A stretch of 45,533 nt of DNA from Candidatus Limosilactobacillus merdigallinarum (GCA_019114515.1 DXFH01000030.1:1-45533), one strand, 5' to 3'. Numbered from the stretch's first letter, positions 16,128-26,321 are shown. Notes: generated from the letters alone by a model not told the origin. A program made the numbers and translations.

Positions 16128-17528
16128 TTATTTGCTGGCAAGGTCATGAATTGCTTTTAAGTAAATCGCCATTGACATAATCAGGTCGTCGACTGGTTGA
16201 AATTCATTGGCTTGGTGCATGGTATTCGGCGTGTTAGGCATTAAAGCGCCAAATGCAACGCCACGTTTTATCAGACGGCCATAAGTCCCGCCACCAACGA
16301 CTTCCGGTTGGGCAGCTTGATCCCCCGTTACCTCAGTATAAGCATTCATTAAAGTAGTAACGATGGGGTCGCTTGGATCAACATAGTGAGGTTTTTCAAA
16401 GCCGTTATAGCTAGCCTGGCAGTGGTACAGGTTTGCTAACGGTTGGATTGCCTGCAGCAGTTTCTCAGGTTCAACGCCCTTTGGATAACGGAAATTCATA
16501 TCAATGTGTGCATGACCGCCTTGTTCAAATGAAAGCAGCCCGACATTCATTGTCATTTCACCCATCACGTCATCTGTACATGCCACATTAAGATGGTGAC
16601 CCCTGGTATCATCATGCAAGTACTTAGCAATAAAATCGACAAATGACTTTGCATTGCCACCCAGTTGCAGTTGGGTCAAGAAAAGTGCCAAGTAGGTACC
16701 GGCATTGATGCCCTTTTCCGGCTCCATTCCGTGGGCTGCCTTACCAATTAACTGTAAGTGCAGACCATCTGCTTCGTTACTTAACTGACCTTCTACCGGA
16801 TTGGCAGCTAAGAAAGCCGAAAACTTCTTTTGCGTGTCTTGAACATCATTGACGGCAACAACTGCTTCAGCTTCGCGCGGCACCATATTGAACCGTAAAC
16901 CAGCATTAAAGGATTTCAATTGATCATTGCCATCATTATTGGCGTCCATATCCAATAGAATCGACACTTGCCCCTTTTCACCGTTAATTAGTGGAAATTC
17001 CGCATCTGGGGAAAAGCCCATTGTTGGTGCCGGTTCAGTAGCAAAGTAGTGGTGCATTCCTGTCCAATTGCTTTCTTCATCAGTACCAACGATGAAGCGA
17101 ATCTTCTTATTGAACTTCGTACCCATTTCCTTCAAAGTCTTTAAGGCATAGTAACAAGCCATGCCAGGGCCCTTATCATCAGAAGCGCCCCGCGCAATTA
17201 AGTTACCATCTTTGATAACAGGATCAAAGGGATCGCTATCCCAGCCATTACCAGCTGGCATTACGTCCACATGGGCCAAAATAGCTACCGTTTCGTCACC
17301 ACTACCAATCTCAGCGTAACCAACGACATTATCAATGTTTTTCGCCGTAAAGCCATCCCGTTGCGCCATCTTTAAGAATGCTTTTAACGCTTCCGTAGGG
17401 CCAGGTCCTAATGGTGCGTCCGCTGTTGCCTGATTATCATCGCGGACACTCTTGATCTTCAGCATAGTAGTCAAGTCCTGCAAGAAGTCCTGTTTTTGGT
17501 CTTGCGCAATTTTTAACCAATCTATCAT
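16128..17528 (-). CDS. pepV: Dipeptidase PepV
   Basis: A 466-residue zinc dipeptidase of the M20 family that cleaves dipeptides imported by peptide-dependent lactobacilli. Metal-site motifs are visible: ILAHVDVMPAG, GASDDKGP and TDEESNWTG, with later GGGTYGR and the C-terminal HQANEF histidine. Length matches known PepV. An upstream ATG would add 35 residues with no match to the family; AGAGGAG precedes the ATG at 17528, which gives the family N-terminus MIDWLKIAQ. It is divergent from the NAD(P)HX dehydratase gene. Confidence 0.95.
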   Translation of the reverse strand: MIDWLKIAQDQKQDFLQDLTTMLKIKSVRDDNQATADAPLGPGPTEALKAFLKMAQRDGFTAKNIDNVVGYAEIGSGDETVAILAHVDVMPAGNGWDSDPFDPVIKDGNLIARGASDDKGPGMACYYALKTLKEMGTKFNKKIRFIVGTDEESNWTGMHHYFATEPAPTMGFSPDAEFPLINGEKGQVSILLDMDANNDGNDQLKSFNAGLRFNMVPREAEAVVAVNDVQDTQKKFSAFLAANPVEGQLSNEADGLHLQLIGKAAHGMEPEKGINAGTYLALFLTQLQLGGNAKSFVDFIAKYLHDDTRGHHLNVACTDDVMGEMTMNVGLLSFEQGGHAHIDMNFRYPKGVEPEKLLQAIQPLANLYHCQASYNGFEKPHYVDPSDPIVTTLMNAYTEVTGDQAAQPEVVGGGTYGRLIKRGVAFGALMPNTPNTMHQANEFQPVDDLIMSMAIYLKAIHDLASK

Positions 17529-17627
17529 GATAAATTCTCCTCTAAAGACGTTTAGCAATATGATACCATATGTGGTAATCTCACTTAAGGTAAAGACATC
17601 TAGGTATTTAAAAGGAGCATCACACAT

Positions 17628-18488
17628 ATGCAAGTCTTAGATGATTCAATTTTAACGAAAGTAATTAAGCCGCGTCCGCCGGAAAGTTTTAAGGGAACTT
17701 TTGGTAAAATCCTGCTGGTCGGCGGTAACCACCAGTTTGGTGGAGCAATCATTATGGCCACCACTGCGGCTGTTTATAGCGGTGCCGGATTAGTGACCGT
17801 TGCCACAGATAAGAAGAATGCCGCACCTTTGCATGCAAACTTACCCGAAGCCATGGTCATTGACTTTGATGACCAAGAAGCCGTTGCTAATATAGTAGAA
17901 AAGGTGAATACGGTTGTAATCGGTCCCGGTTTAGGTGAAGAACGCGAAAGTCGGGCTGTTTTAGACAATGTATTTACCCACACCCAGCCACAACAAGCTG
18001 TAGTCATTGACGGCTCAGCGATCACTTTAATGGCCAAAGAAGACATTCCATTACCAAAGGGGCACTTGATCTTTACCCCTCACCAAATGGAATGGCAACG
18101 GCTATCCGGTATTAAAATTAGCGATCAAGCAGAAGCAGTGAACCGGAAAAAGGTTGATCAATTGGGTGGCATCGTCGTGTTAAAGAAGCACCACACGGAA
18201 ATTTATACTGAAAAAGACACCTACCAGCTGCCCAATGGTTCTGCTGCCCAGGCAATCGGCGGTATGGGTGACACTTTGGCCGGAATGGTGGGCGGCTTTA
18301 CCGCTCAGTTCCGTGATCACCTGACTGATGCTGTCCTCGCTGCCACGTATGCGCACAGTGCCGTTGCTGACCAGATTGCCCAAGATCAATACATCGTTTT
18401 GCCTCACCAGATCAGCATGGCCTTGCCCCAATTCATGAAAAAGATTTCCGATCAAGATCAAGACCATCAGATTGGTTTTTTAAACTAA
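17628..18488 (+). CDS. nnrD: ADP/ATP-dependent NAD(P)H-hydrate dehydratase
   Basis: A 286-residue single-domain member of the YjeF C-terminal (ribokinase-like) family that repairs damaged NAD(P)H hydrates. Motifs: KILLVGGNHQFGGAIIMA near the start, VVIGPGLGEE, LIFTPHQMEW and the catalytic-site GGMGDTLAGMVGGF. There is no N-terminal epimerase domain, so the epimerase must be elsewhere or absent. GGAG precedes the ATG at good spacing. It appears co-transcribed with the HAD phosphatase gene 21 bases downstream. Confidence 0.93.
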   Translation: MQVLDDSILTKVIKPRPPESFKGTFGKILLVGGNHQFGGAIIMATTAAVYSGAGLVTVATDKKNAAPLHANLPEAMVIDFDDQEAVANIVEKVNTVVIGPGLGEERESRAVLDNVFTHTQPQQAVVIDGSAITLMAKEDIPLPKGHLIFTPHQMEWQRLSGIKISDQAEAVNRKKVDQLGGIVVLKKHHTEIYTEKDTYQLPNGSAAQAIGGMGDTLAGMVGGFTAQFRDHLTDAVLAATYAHSAVADQIAQDQYIVLPHQISMALPQFMKKISDQDQDHQIGFLN

Positions 18489-18509
18489 TTCATCACTAAA
18501 GGAGAAATT

Positions 18510-19316
18510 ATGACAGTACCTTTTAAAGCAATTGCCGTTGATATGGATGGCACTTTTTTAGATGACCACAAGCACTTCAACCGTGACCACTTCAATCAGA
18601 TCCTAAATCAATGCCAAGAACAAGACATCCGTTTTGTGATTGCCTCTGGCGACCCATTGCTGTGCCTGCAGCGCTTTTTCCCCGATGATCTGGATAAGTT
18701 AACCGTTGTTGCGGAAAACGGCGCACAGGTCGATGATAATAACCAGCCGCTCATCACCAAGACGATGGACGAACACCTAGCTCACGACATGATCAGCTTT
18801 TTGGTAAAATCCATGCACTTATCCCCTGTTTTATCAGGAATCAAGGGCGGATACATTGCATATAATGCTGATCCGACAGTAATCGACCACTTGTCGTTTT
18901 ATTACCCGGTGCTTCACCGCGTTGATTCATGGTCTACCCTACCTGATGACCATTTTTTCCAAGCATCATTTCTAATCGATGATGACGACGTACCGGCTAC
19001 TCAAGAACACTTGCAAAGCGAGTTTGGCAATGAATTGGCTATCACGCCCAGTGGTAATAGCTCGATGGATTTAACCATTCCGGGCATCAACAAGGGCTGG
19101 GCACTGCGCCAATTGATGAAGGATTGGAACATTAGTGGTGACGAGCTAGCTGCCTTCGGGGACGGCGCCAATGACGTTTCGATGCTTAAATTAGCTCACT
19201 ACAGTTTCGTGATGCCTAATGGCGGTTTAGCTGCGCGCGACGCTGCCAACTTCACCGCACAGGCCGATAATAACCATGATGGGGTTTTGACTACATTAGA
19301 CCAATATTTGAATTAA
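18510..19316 (+). CDS. Cof-type HAD-superfamily phosphatase
   Basis: A 268-residue cytoplasmic phosphatase with HAD motif I DMDGTFLD (nucleophile Asp and acid Asp), motif II VIASGD, a C2 cap, NKGWALRQL (motif III lysine region) and motif IV GDGANDVSML. Cof/YidA-like enzymes dephosphorylate sugar or cofactor phosphates broadly; substrate cannot be assigned. AAAGGAG precedes the ATG. It is the second gene of an apparent two-gene unit ending at a strong terminator. Confidence 0.92.
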   Translation: MTVPFKAIAVDMDGTFLDDHKHFNRDHFNQILNQCQEQDIRFVIASGDPLLCLQRFFPDDLDKLTVVAENGAQVDDNNQPLITKTMDEHLAHDMISFLVKSMHLSPVLSGIKGGYIAYNADPTVIDHLSFYYPVLHRVDSWSTLPDDHFFQASFLIDDDDVPATQEHLQSEFGNELAITPSGNSSMDLTIPGINKGWALRQLMKDWNISGDELAAFGDGANDVSMLKLAHYSFVMPNGGLAARDAANFTAQADNNHDGVLTTLDQYLN

Positions 19317-19327
19317 AAAATGTAAAG

Positions 19328-19372
19328 AAAACGGGTGGCAAGGGTCAAATATGACTCCTGCCGCCCGTTTTA
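19328..19372. terminator. Bidirectional terminator
   Basis: AAAACGGG/CCCGTTTT with further GGCA/TGCC and GTCA/TGAC pairing forms a long stem with a four-base loop, between the convergent HAD and flippase genes. Confidence 0.85.
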
Positions 19373-19388
19373 TGTTCTGAAATCAAGA

Positions 19389-21044
19389 TTACTGAATATG
19401 AAGACGATTTCGAATACCATCAACGCGTGCACCCAACATTTGATCAGCTAAGCGGTAACGTAGTGCCAAGTAGGTGAAAACAGCAACCCCGACCATTACG
19501 CCGATCACTAGTAAGAAGAAGGCTGTGTATCGCCCATAAGGACTAATGAAAATTCCTAATGCCATCATTAATGCCTTAACTACAATGAACATAATTAAGG
19601 AATAAGCCAAAATTTGATTAGTTGTCTTAGCCATATCGTTAAAGTGCAAGCCAAATTCCATGTTGAAAGAGTGCAGGATCAAGTAGTTGACAACAAACAT
19701 CGACAAACCTGTCGCCATTAATGGCCCCAATCCTTGCAACAACCAAATGCATGGCGCCTGCAGAATGAATTTAATGATGATGCCAATAAAAAGAAATTTG
19801 ATCATCCGCCGATTTTCTGAAATCCCCTGCATCATCGCTGCAGCTACTGTGTACATCCCCATCGGAATCGAAACAAAGGCAGCAAATTGTAAAACTGTGA
19901 TTCCAGCAGCATCATAGCGATAAAAGACGGTGTACAACTGTGAAGCGACTGCTTCGACTCCCAGAGTTGCCGGGATCATTACGAAGTAGAACATTAAGAG
20001 GGCATTTTCGATCTGTTTACGCATACTTTCCTGGTTATTTTGTGCACGGGCGGTAGCCAACAACGGGATGGCGGTGACTGCCAATGCAGACGCAAACGAA
20101 ATAATGATCATATACAGTTTGTTTGCGTTGAATGAGAACAATGCATAAACCGCATTTAACTGGTAATTTGTGTAACTACCAAACCACTTCATCATCCGAT
20201 TAAAGGTATATTGATCAATCAATTGGTAAATGATAATTCCCGATTCAATGATAATGAACGGAATTGATTGGTAAACAATTTTAACGATCAGGTCAAACGT
20301 TGAAACTCCCGGATCTGATTCACCATCACGAACTAATTGATTCATCTCACGAGAATGGTGCATATAAGAGTACGCTAGGACCATGATGGCACCTAAAGCA
20401 CCAATAAACGCTGCAAATGTGGATTGCGTGACTGCCGCTACCCAGCTACCTTTCTGAATCTTCATGATCAGATAAGTAGCTGCCAGCATGTAAATAACTC
20501 GGAACAGTTGTTCAATAAACTGGGACATCGCAGAAGGAGCCATCCAGTTGTAGCCTTGCAAAAAGCCCCGTGTGATGCTCATTAGCGGGATGATCAACAC
20601 TGCCCATGCCAAGGAACGGACAACCGGCACCACATTAGCATCTCCATCAGCCAATATATTAGCTCCAAAACCCATGATGGTCGCGCACACGACCCCCATT
20701 GCCATCGAAACATAAATTCCGGTGTGATAGAAACGTTTACTAACAATGTATTGGTTAAGACCGTTATAATGGCCAACCAGCTTTGACATTGCCGATGGAA
20801 TACCTGCTGTCGCTATTGTTAAGAACATGCTATACAGGTTATACCCCTTAGCAAATAACGCATTCGCTTGTGTACTATATGCACCGAACCACGTAACCCA
20901 TGGAATCACATAAATGGCTCCCAGGATTCGTGACATGATACTGCCAGCCGTCATCCAAGCAGATCCAGACAGCATTTTATTTCGTGAATCTTGGAATGTC
21001 TGGTTAGCCTGCTTTGTTGACGGCCCTTGATTATGAGATTGCAT
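19389..21044 (-). CDS. ytgP: YtgP/MurJ-type lipid II flippase (MOP superfamily)
   Basis: A 551-residue membrane protein with about 14 transmembrane segments. The N-terminal block (SRILGAIYVIPW, GYNLYSMFLTIATAGIPSA, SKLVGHYN) and the block RGFLQGYNWMAPSAMSQFIEQ match Bacillus YtgP, a MurJ relative thought to flip lipid II across the membrane. Length agrees. A flippase for another polyprenyl-linked saccharide remains possible, since paralogues exist in lactobacilli. AGAAGGG lies upstream of the ATG. Single-gene unit, upstream of a shared terminator. Confidence 0.85.
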   Translation of the reverse strand: MQSHNQGPSTKQANQTFQDSRNKMLSGSAWMTAGSIMSRILGAIYVIPWVTWFGAYSTQANALFAKGYNLYSMFLTIATAGIPSAMSKLVGHYNGLNQYIVSKRFYHTGIYVSMAMGVVCATIMGFGANILADGDANVVPVVRSLAWAVLIIPLMSITRGFLQGYNWMAPSAMSQFIEQLFRVIYMLAATYLIMKIQKGSWVAAVTQSTFAAFIGALGAIMVLAYSYMHHSREMNQLVRDGESDPGVSTFDLIVKIVYQSIPFIIIESGIIIYQLIDQYTFNRMMKWFGSYTNYQLNAVYALFSFNANKLYMIIISFASALAVTAIPLLATARAQNNQESMRKQIENALLMFYFVMIPATLGVEAVASQLYTVFYRYDAAGITVLQFAAFVSIPMGMYTVAAAMMQGISENRRMIKFLFIGIIIKFILQAPCIWLLQGLGPLMATGLSMFVVNYLILHSFNMEFGLHFNDMAKTTNQILAYSLIMFIVVKALMMALGIFISPYGRYTAFFLLVIGVMVGVAVFTYLALRYRLADQMLGARVDGIRNRLHIQ

Positions 21045-21142
21045 CCTCTACACCCTTCTAACGTTTAAAATAAACAATCCGTTTTATTTTATCCTGTCCC
21101 AAATGCCTACGCAATAATGTTTTTTATTATTGATAGAAATCT

Positions 21143-21415
21143 TTAATATTGACTGAGGTCGGTCCAAATCAATTCAACCTGGGCATCGGTCCCTACCTGT
21201 GCCTTAACGTCTGCTAAGCTGGAAGGTGAAGGAACAGTTTCATAATGGCTCTCCAAGTCAATAATGACAATTGCCAAGCCAATTTTCGCCCGCAAGAGTG
21301 CATGCTGTGCATCAGGATCCACCACATCCGCTGCTGGCAAATCTGGAAAGTGAATTTTGGTTTGGTGATCGCTGGGTTGAATGATCGCTGGGTAAGCAAC
21401 TTTACTATCTGCCAT
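21143..21415 (-). CDS. HicB-like (UPF0150) domain protein without a HicA partner
   Basis: A 90-residue protein whose first half, YPAIIQPSDHQTKIHFPDLP, matches the HicB N-terminal fold (normally YPAxxEpddgYxVxFPDLPG), followed by a helix AQHALLRAKIGLAIVI. No DNA-binding C-terminal domain and no adjacent HicA mRNA interferase of about 60-80 residues is present. It therefore looks like a solitary domain rather than half of a toxin-antitoxin pair. GGAGGGG precedes the ATG. It sits between leuS and the flippase gene on the same strand. Confidence 0.75.
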   Translation of the reverse strand: MADSKVAYPAIIQPSDHQTKIHFPDLPAADVVDPDAQHALLRAKIGLAIVIIDLESHYETVPSPSSLADVKAQVGTDAQVELIWTDLSQY

Positions 21416-21474
21416 AATTTACCCCTCCTTAATTAATGCCAAAACGTAGCCCTGATTATTGCTAGGTAAATAGA

Positions 21475-21520
21475 TTAATGGACCCCAGCATTTTTAAATA
21501 ACTGCTAGAGTCCATTAAAA
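21475..21520 (-). terminator. Hairpin after leuS
   Basis: TTAATGGAC/GTCCATTAA with inner AGCA/TGCT forms a strong stem just past the leuS stop. The following T-run is poor on the minus strand, so termination strength is uncertain. Confidence 0.55.
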
Positions 21521-21531
21521 CTTTAAAACGC

Positions 21532-23952
21532 TTATTTAACTACGATGTTAACGATCTTGTTTGGAATAACAATGACCTTCTTGATATCTTTGCCATCCAC
21601 AAACTTCTGAACGTGTTCATCAGCTAATGCTTGCTTTTGGACATCGTCTTTGTCATCATCCTTTGGCATCTGCAGCTTAGCCCGAACCTTGCCGTTAACC
21701 TGTACAATTACTTCGACGTTCTTTTCGATTAACTTACTTTCATCATAAGTTGGCCATGGCTGGTAAGTAATTGTGTCACTTTCGTGGAAGTGGCTCCACA
21801 GTTCTTCGGCCATGTGTGGCATGATCGGTGCCAGCATCTTAACGAAGCCTTCCATGTATTCAACAGGCAGGTCGTCAACCTTGTATGCTTCATTGACAAA
21901 CACCATCAGTTGCGAAATGGCGGTGTTGAAATGCATCCGTTCATAGTCGTCCGTAACCTTCTTCACGGTCTGGTTGTAGATCTTATCCAGCTTGCCGTCA
22001 TTGAAGGTCGAAACCCGGTCGCGCAGGTGGTTGTTATCATCCATCAGTAAGCGCCATACACGGTGAACCCACTTGTTAGCACCATGCAGGCCCTTTTCAT
22101 CCCACGGAACACTTTCTTCCAAAGGTCCCATGAACATTTCGTAAAGCCGCAGCGTATCAGCACCATATTGGTCCACGATGTCGTCAGGGTTAACCACGTT
22201 GCCCTTGGACTTGGACATCTTTTCGTGGTTTGACCCCAGGATCATTCCTTGGTTAACCAGCTTCATAAATGGTTCTGGCGTTGGTACTAAGCCCAGATCG
22301 TAAAGGAACTTGTGCCAGAAACGCGCGTACAGCAAGTGTAATACGGCGTGTTCGGAACCACCAACATACAGGTCAACTGGTGACCAGTAATCCAAGGCTT
22401 CCTTGGATGCAAAGGCTTGGTCGTTGTGCGGATCCGTGTAACGTAGCCAGTACCATGATGAACCAGCCCATTGTGGCATCGTGTTGGTTTCCCGCAAACC
22501 ATGGCGACCATTCTTGTCGTAAACGTTGACCCAGTCCTTAATCTTAGCCAGTGGTGATTCCCCAGTGCCGGAAGGTTCAATGTTGTCGGTGTCCGGCAGC
22601 TTCAGCGGTAATTCATCTTCTGGAACTAATGAGGTCGTACCATCATCCCAGTGAATAACCGGAATTGGTTCACCCCAGTAGCGTTGCCGACTAAAGATCC
22701 AGTCACGCAGACGGTAGTTAACCTTCTTGCCACCCGCATGGTGTTCTGTCAGCCAGTCAATCATCTTAGCCTTGGCCTGTTCAATGTTTAACCCATCCAG
22801 GAAGCCAGAATTAATGTGTTTGCCATCGCCAGCAAAGGCCTCTTTAGAAAGGTCGGTGCCTTCAATAATTGGCTTGATTGGCAGGTCAAACTTCTTGGCA
22901 AAGTCGTAATCCCGTTGGTCACCAGCAGGAACGGCCATCACGGCACCAGTACCGTATGAAGCCAATACATAATCAGAAATCCAGATTGGTAACTTTTCGC
23001 CGTTAACTGGGTTAATGGCGTAAGCACCGGTAAATACACCTGTCTTATCTTTGTTCAAGTCCGTTCTTTCCAGATCGGAACGCCGTGAAGCCTCTTCCTG
23101 GTAAGCCTTAACGCTGGCCTTTTGTTCCGGCGTCGTAATGGCGTTAACCAAGTCTAATTCTGGTGCTAAGACAATGTAGGACGCACCAAACAGTGTGTCG
23201 GCACGAGTAGTGAAAACTTCAATCTTTTGATCATCATGATCAGCAACTTGGAAGTAAACCTTTGCCCCTTCAGAACGACCAATCCAATTACGCTGCATTT
23301 CCTTGATGTTTTCTGGCCAGTCAATCAGGTCCAGGTCATCAATCAAACGATCCGCGTAGGCGGTAATCTTCAGCATCCACTGCTTCATTGGCTTACGGTA
23401 AACGGGGTAGCCACCACGCTTGGTTTTACCGTCTTCAACCTCTTCGTTGGCCACAACGGTACCACCCATGAAATCAGGTGCCCAGTTGACCATCGTTTCC
23501 TTTTCGTAGGCCAGGCCCTTCTTGTAGAGCTGTTCAAAAATCCACTGCGTCCACTTATAGTATTTCGGATCCGTCGTGTTAACTTCGCGATCCCAATCAT
23601 AAGAAAAGCCTAAAGACTTAATCTGCTTGCGGAAGTGGTCAATATTCTTGTTCGTGAAGCCCTTTGGATTATGCCCCGTCTTTAATGCGTATTGCTCAGC
23701 TGGCAGGCCAAAAGCGTCAAAGCCCATTGGGTGCAGCACGTTAAAGCCCTGCATCCGCTTCATCCGGGCCATCACATCAGTAGCCGTGTAACCTTCAGGG
23801 TGACCCACGTGCAATCCCTGACCAGATGGGTATGGGAACATATCAAGAACATAATATTTTTTCTTGTCCTTGTTAATCGTAGCGTGAAAGGTATCATGCT
23901 GATCCCAGTAACGCTGCCATTTATTCTCAATTGCTGAATGATCGTATGCCAT
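21532..23952 (-). CDS. leuS: Leucyl-tRNA synthetase
   Basis: An 806-residue class I synthetase. The HIGH motif is in [15 protein letters not shown] (about 40-54), the CP1 editing domain lies about 220-420 (with [12 protein letters not shown]), and the KMSKS motif is in [11 protein letters not shown]. The C-terminal anticodon-binding and [14 protein letters not shown] region is present. Length is normal. AAGGAG precedes the ATG by seven bases. The leader is a T-box with a leucine specifier, so transcription should increase when tRNA-Leu is uncharged. Confidence 0.97.
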   Translation of the reverse strand: MAYDHSAIENKWQRYWDQHDTFHATINKDKKKYYVLDMFPYPSGQGLHVGHPEGYTATDVMARMKRMQGFNVLHPMGFDAFGLPAEQYALKTGHNPKGFTNKNIDHFRKQIKSLGFSYDWDREVNTTDPKYYKWTQWIFEQLYKKGLAYEKETMVNWAPDFMGGTVVANEEVEDGKTKRGGYPVYRKPMKQWMLKITAYADRLIDDLDLIDWPENIKEMQRNWIGRSEGAKVYFQVADHDDQKIEVFTTRADTLFGASYIVLAPELDLVNAITTPEQKASVKAYQEEASRRSDLERTDLNKDKTGVFTGAYAINPVNGEKLPIWISDYVLASYGTGAVMAVPAGDQRDYDFAKKFDLPIKPIIEGTDLSKEAFAGDGKHINSGFLDGLNIEQAKAKMIDWLTEHHAGGKKVNYRLRDWIFSRQRYWGEPIPVIHWDDGTTSLVPEDELPLKLPDTDNIEPSGTGESPLAKIKDWVNVYDKNGRHGLRETNTMPQWAGSSWYWLRYTDPHNDQAFASKEALDYWSPVDLYVGGSEHAVLHLLYARFWHKFLYDLGLVPTPEPFMKLVNQGMILGSNHEKMSKSKGNVVNPDDIVDQYGADTLRLYEMFMGPLEESVPWDEKGLHGANKWVHRVWRLLMDDNNHLRDRVSTFNDGKLDKIYNQTVKKVTDDYERMHFNTAISQLMVFVNEAYKVDDLPVEYMEGFVKMLAPIMPHMAEELWSHFHESDTITYQPWPTYDESKLIEKNVEVIVQVNGKVRAKLQMPKDDDKDDVQKQALADEHVQKFVDGKDIKKVIVIPNKIVNIVVK

Positions 23953-23989
23953 AATTTCGCTCCTTTTAACTCACTAGCAACATTTTCTG

Positions 23990-24228
23990 ATCAAAAAAAG
24001 TCCTGTAGATGTTTAACATCTACAGGACGAAAAATATCCGCGGTACCACCCGTAATTCTACTAAAAGTAGCTCTTAGAAGCTTTAACGCGGCCAACGCTA
24101 TTGCTTACTCGGATTCAGCAATAGTCGATTTATGGGCCAGTTCACTACTGCTTGCCCTGCATTTTCAGCACCATGCAGTCTCTGAATGACTAACAGCAGC
24201 TACTATTCCCTTCGTGATCAGATATTAC
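23990..24228 (-). promoter_or_regulatory. T-box riboswitch of leuS (Leu, CUG specifier)
   Basis: The minus strand carries the T-box core GGGTGGTACCGCGG (24037-24050) followed by terminator GTCCTGTAGATG pairing with CATCTACAGGAC and T7 (ending about 23994). In stem I the specifier loop reads GTGAA-CTG-GCC, with CTG at 24138-24140; the opposite side has AATAGTAGC. The CUG reading matches leucine and the anticodon of tRNA-Leu(CAG) at 8934-9017. Confidence 0.93.
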
Positions 24229-24232
24229 GCGT

Positions 24233-24261
24233 ATCATAGCAACTTTAAGGGATAAATGCAA
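24233..24261 (-). promoter_or_regulatory. Promoter of the leuS T-box transcript
   Basis: TTGCAT and TATGAT separated by 17 bases on the minus strand, placing the start of transcription just before the T-box stem I. Confidence 0.65.
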
Positions 24262-24315
24262 GCAGATTAACGTGACTTTTGGTAGGATATAAGGGTAATT
24301 AAAGGAGTAACCACC

Positions 24316-24954
24316 ATGAATAAACGCACTAGCCAATGGCTTTTCATCATTAGTCTAATTATTTTTCTTATCCTATTAGGCTTCATTTTAATTGTACCCC
24401 AGCAGCTGACACGATTTGATACCAGTATCAGGCTGTGGGTAAATAATTATCATGCGCCCCTAGCTAATGCTTTTTGGCGGCAATATACCAGTTTATTCAA
24501 TGCCCAGGCATCCTTCACCTGGGCTTGTGGAATATCTCTGCTCGCCTTTTTAACCCGGGACTGGCACCTTGGTTTACAGATCTCAATTAGTATCTTTGGC
24601 GGGATTATGTTGAACCACTTAATTAAGATCATCGTGCGTCGACCGCGACCATTTACCAATGTGCTGATGCACTACAGCGGCTTCAGCTTTCCTAGTGGCC
24701 ATTCATTAACGGCGGTCCTTGTTTTTGGCTCAATAATGATCATCACTAGCCGCTGGGTTCACCATCAGGGGTGGCAATACCTAATTAATGGTATCCTCAT
24801 CGTATTAATCCTGATGATCGGTTTTTCACGAGTATTTGTCGGCGCCCATTATCCTAGCGATGTGTTAGCAGGTTGGTCACTAGGGGTGGTCATTTTAACT
24901 GGACTGAACCTGGTCACACTGAAAATCAACCAATTGACTGCAACAAAGAATTAG
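24316..24954 (+). CDS. PAP2-family membrane phosphatase
   Basis: A 212-residue membrane protein with about six helices and all three PAP2 motifs: KIIVRRPRPF (K-x6-RP), FPSGHSLTA (PSGH) and SRVFVGAHYPSDVLAG (SR-x5-H-x3-D). Members dephosphorylate undecaprenyl pyrophosphate (BcrC/PgpB-like) or phosphatidylglycerophosphate at the outer face. Either job is possible; the location next to leuS and metK is not informative. AAAGGAG precedes the ATG. Confidence 0.92.
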   Translation: MNKRTSQWLFIISLIIFLILLGFILIVPQQLTRFDTSIRLWVNNYHAPLANAFWRQYTSLFNAQASFTWACGISLLAFLTRDWHLGLQISISIFGGIMLNHLIKIIVRRPRPFTNVLMHYSGFSFPSGHSLTAVLVFGSIMIITSRWVHHQGWQYLINGILIVLILMIGFSRVFVGAHYPSDVLAGWSLGVVILTGLNLVTLKINQLTATKN

Positions 24955-24993
24955 CGCTCAGATCGTATCTTCCACAAATGATCAATATCCGAA

Positions 24994-25031
24994 AATAAAA
25001 AAGCTCGTCCACTATTCAAGAAGACGAGCTT
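24994..25031 (-). terminator. Terminator of metK
   Basis: AAGCTCGTC (25001-25009) pairs with GACGAGCTT (25023-25031) and is followed on the minus strand by a T6 run, 17 bases past the metK stop. Confidence 0.8.
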
Positions 25032-25047
25032 AAATTATATATGTGAA

Positions 25048-26235
25048 TTAGCCTAAAATATGCTTCAATGCATCAACCTTGTCTAAGTGTTCCCAAGGCA
25101 GATCAACATCGGTTCGGCCGAAGTGACCATAAGCAGCAGTCTTTTCGTAGATTGGCCGTTCCAGATCCAGCATCTTGATGATCCCGGCAGGACGCAAGTC
25201 AAATACCTTCCGCACTGCGGTAATCAATTCTTCGTCAGACTTGGTGCCCGTACCAAACGTATCAATGGCGATGGAAACTGGTTGTGCAACCCCAATTGCA
25301 TAAGCAATCTGGATTTCCAGCTTCTTGGCATAGCCGGCAGCAACTAAGTTCTTTGCAATGTAACGGGCAGCGTATGAAGCACTCCGGTCAACCTTCGTAG
25401 CATCCTTACCAGAGAAGGCACCACCACCATGGTGAGCAGCACCACCGTAAGTATCAACGATGACCTTCCGACCAGTCAAACCAGCATCCGCTTGTGGACC
25501 ACCGATTACAAAACGACCGGTTGGGTTAATCAGGTACTTGGTCTGATCATCCAGTAATTCCGCTGGAATAACATGCTTGATGACCTTTTCCGTCACGTCT
25601 TTGCGAATCTGGTCCAGACTAACATCAGGATCATGCTGCGTACTCAAAACAACCGTGTCTACCCGGAAAGGATGGTTGTTGTCATCATATTCCACCGTGA
25701 CTTCGGCCTTAGCATCCGGACGCAGGTAAGGGATCTTGCCTTCCTTACGCAGCTTAGTGATGTACACCATTAAGTGGTGGCTAAGCATCAATGCTAATGG
25801 CATGTATTCTGGTGTTTCATCCGTAGCATAGCCAAACATCAACCCTTGGTCACCGGCACCAATCTTGTCCAGTGGGTCTTCATTACCTTCACGGGTTTCG
25901 ACAGAGTCGTCTACCCCTTGGGCAATGTCAGGTGATTGTTCATCGATCGCAGTAATCACGGCACAGCCATCGGCATCAAAGCCATATTTGCCGTCCGTAT
26001 AGCCTATCCGCCGAATCGTGTCCCGCACGACCTGCTGAATGTTAACGTAAGCTTTGGTAGAAACTTCACCGAAGACCAGTACCAAACCGGTAGTAACGGA
26101 AGTTTCTACAGCAACCCGTGACTTAGGGTCCTGCTCAAGCATCGCATCCAGAATAGCATCACTAATTTGATCAGCGATTTTGTCCGGGTGTCCTTCAGAA
26201 ACTGATTCGGACGTAAATAAGTGTTTTTCTGTCAT
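25048..26235 (-). CDS. metK: S-adenosylmethionine synthetase
   Basis: A 395-residue enzyme making SAM from methionine and ATP. Signature blocks are present: [22 protein letters not shown] at the start, [12 protein letters not shown], and [17 protein letters not shown]. An in-frame ATG six codons upstream overlaps the GGGGGAA that serves as ribosome binding site; the ATG at 26235 gives the family N-terminus [12 protein letters not shown]. The leader is an SMK-box riboswitch, so SAM should shut off translation. Confidence 0.96.
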   Translation of the reverse strand: MTEKHLFTSESVSEGHPDKIADQISDAILDAMLEQDPKSRVAVETSVTTGLVLVFGEVSTKAYVNIQQVVRDTIRRIGYTDGKYGFDADGCAVITAIDEQSPDIAQGVDDSVETREGNEDPLDKIGAGDQGLMFGYATDETPEYMPLALMLSHHLMVYITKLRKEGKIPYLRPDAKAEVTVEYDDNNHPFRVDTVVLSTQHDPDVSLDQIRKDVTEKVIKHVIPAELLDDQTKYLINPTGRFVIGGPQADAGLTGRKVIVDTYGGAAHHGGGAFSGKDATKVDRSASYAARYIAKNLVAAGYAKKLEIQIAYAIGVAQPVSIAIDTFGTGTKSDEELITAVRKVFDLRPAGIIKMLDLERPIYEKTAAYGHFGRTDVDLPWEHLDKVDALKHILG

Positions 26236-26243
26236 TATTAATA

Positions 26244-26321
26244 ATTCCCCCATTTAAAACTGAAACTAGAGTTCTTGCGGTTACAAGGCAGCGAAGGGTT
26301 ACCCCTCCTCCCATCGGGAAT
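26244..26321 (-). promoter_or_regulatory. SMK-box (SAM-III) riboswitch of metK
   Basis: On the minus strand TTCCCGA (26314-26320) can pair with the Shine-Dalgarno GGGGGAA, a GGGGTAACCC hairpin follows, and the conserved GCTGCCTTGTAACCGC block lies between. These are the parts of the SAM-III riboswitch known from metK of Enterococcus and other Lactobacillales. SAM binding would pair the ribosome binding site with the anti-SD arm. About 26 bases separate the core from the SD, longer than the compact Enterococcus version as I recall it. Confidence 0.9.

Noticed and set aside
17529-17633. N-terminal extension of PepV
   Set aside because: The extra 35 residues do not resemble the family and the site AGAGGAG marks the internal ATG; the extension would also overlap the divergent gene's start region.
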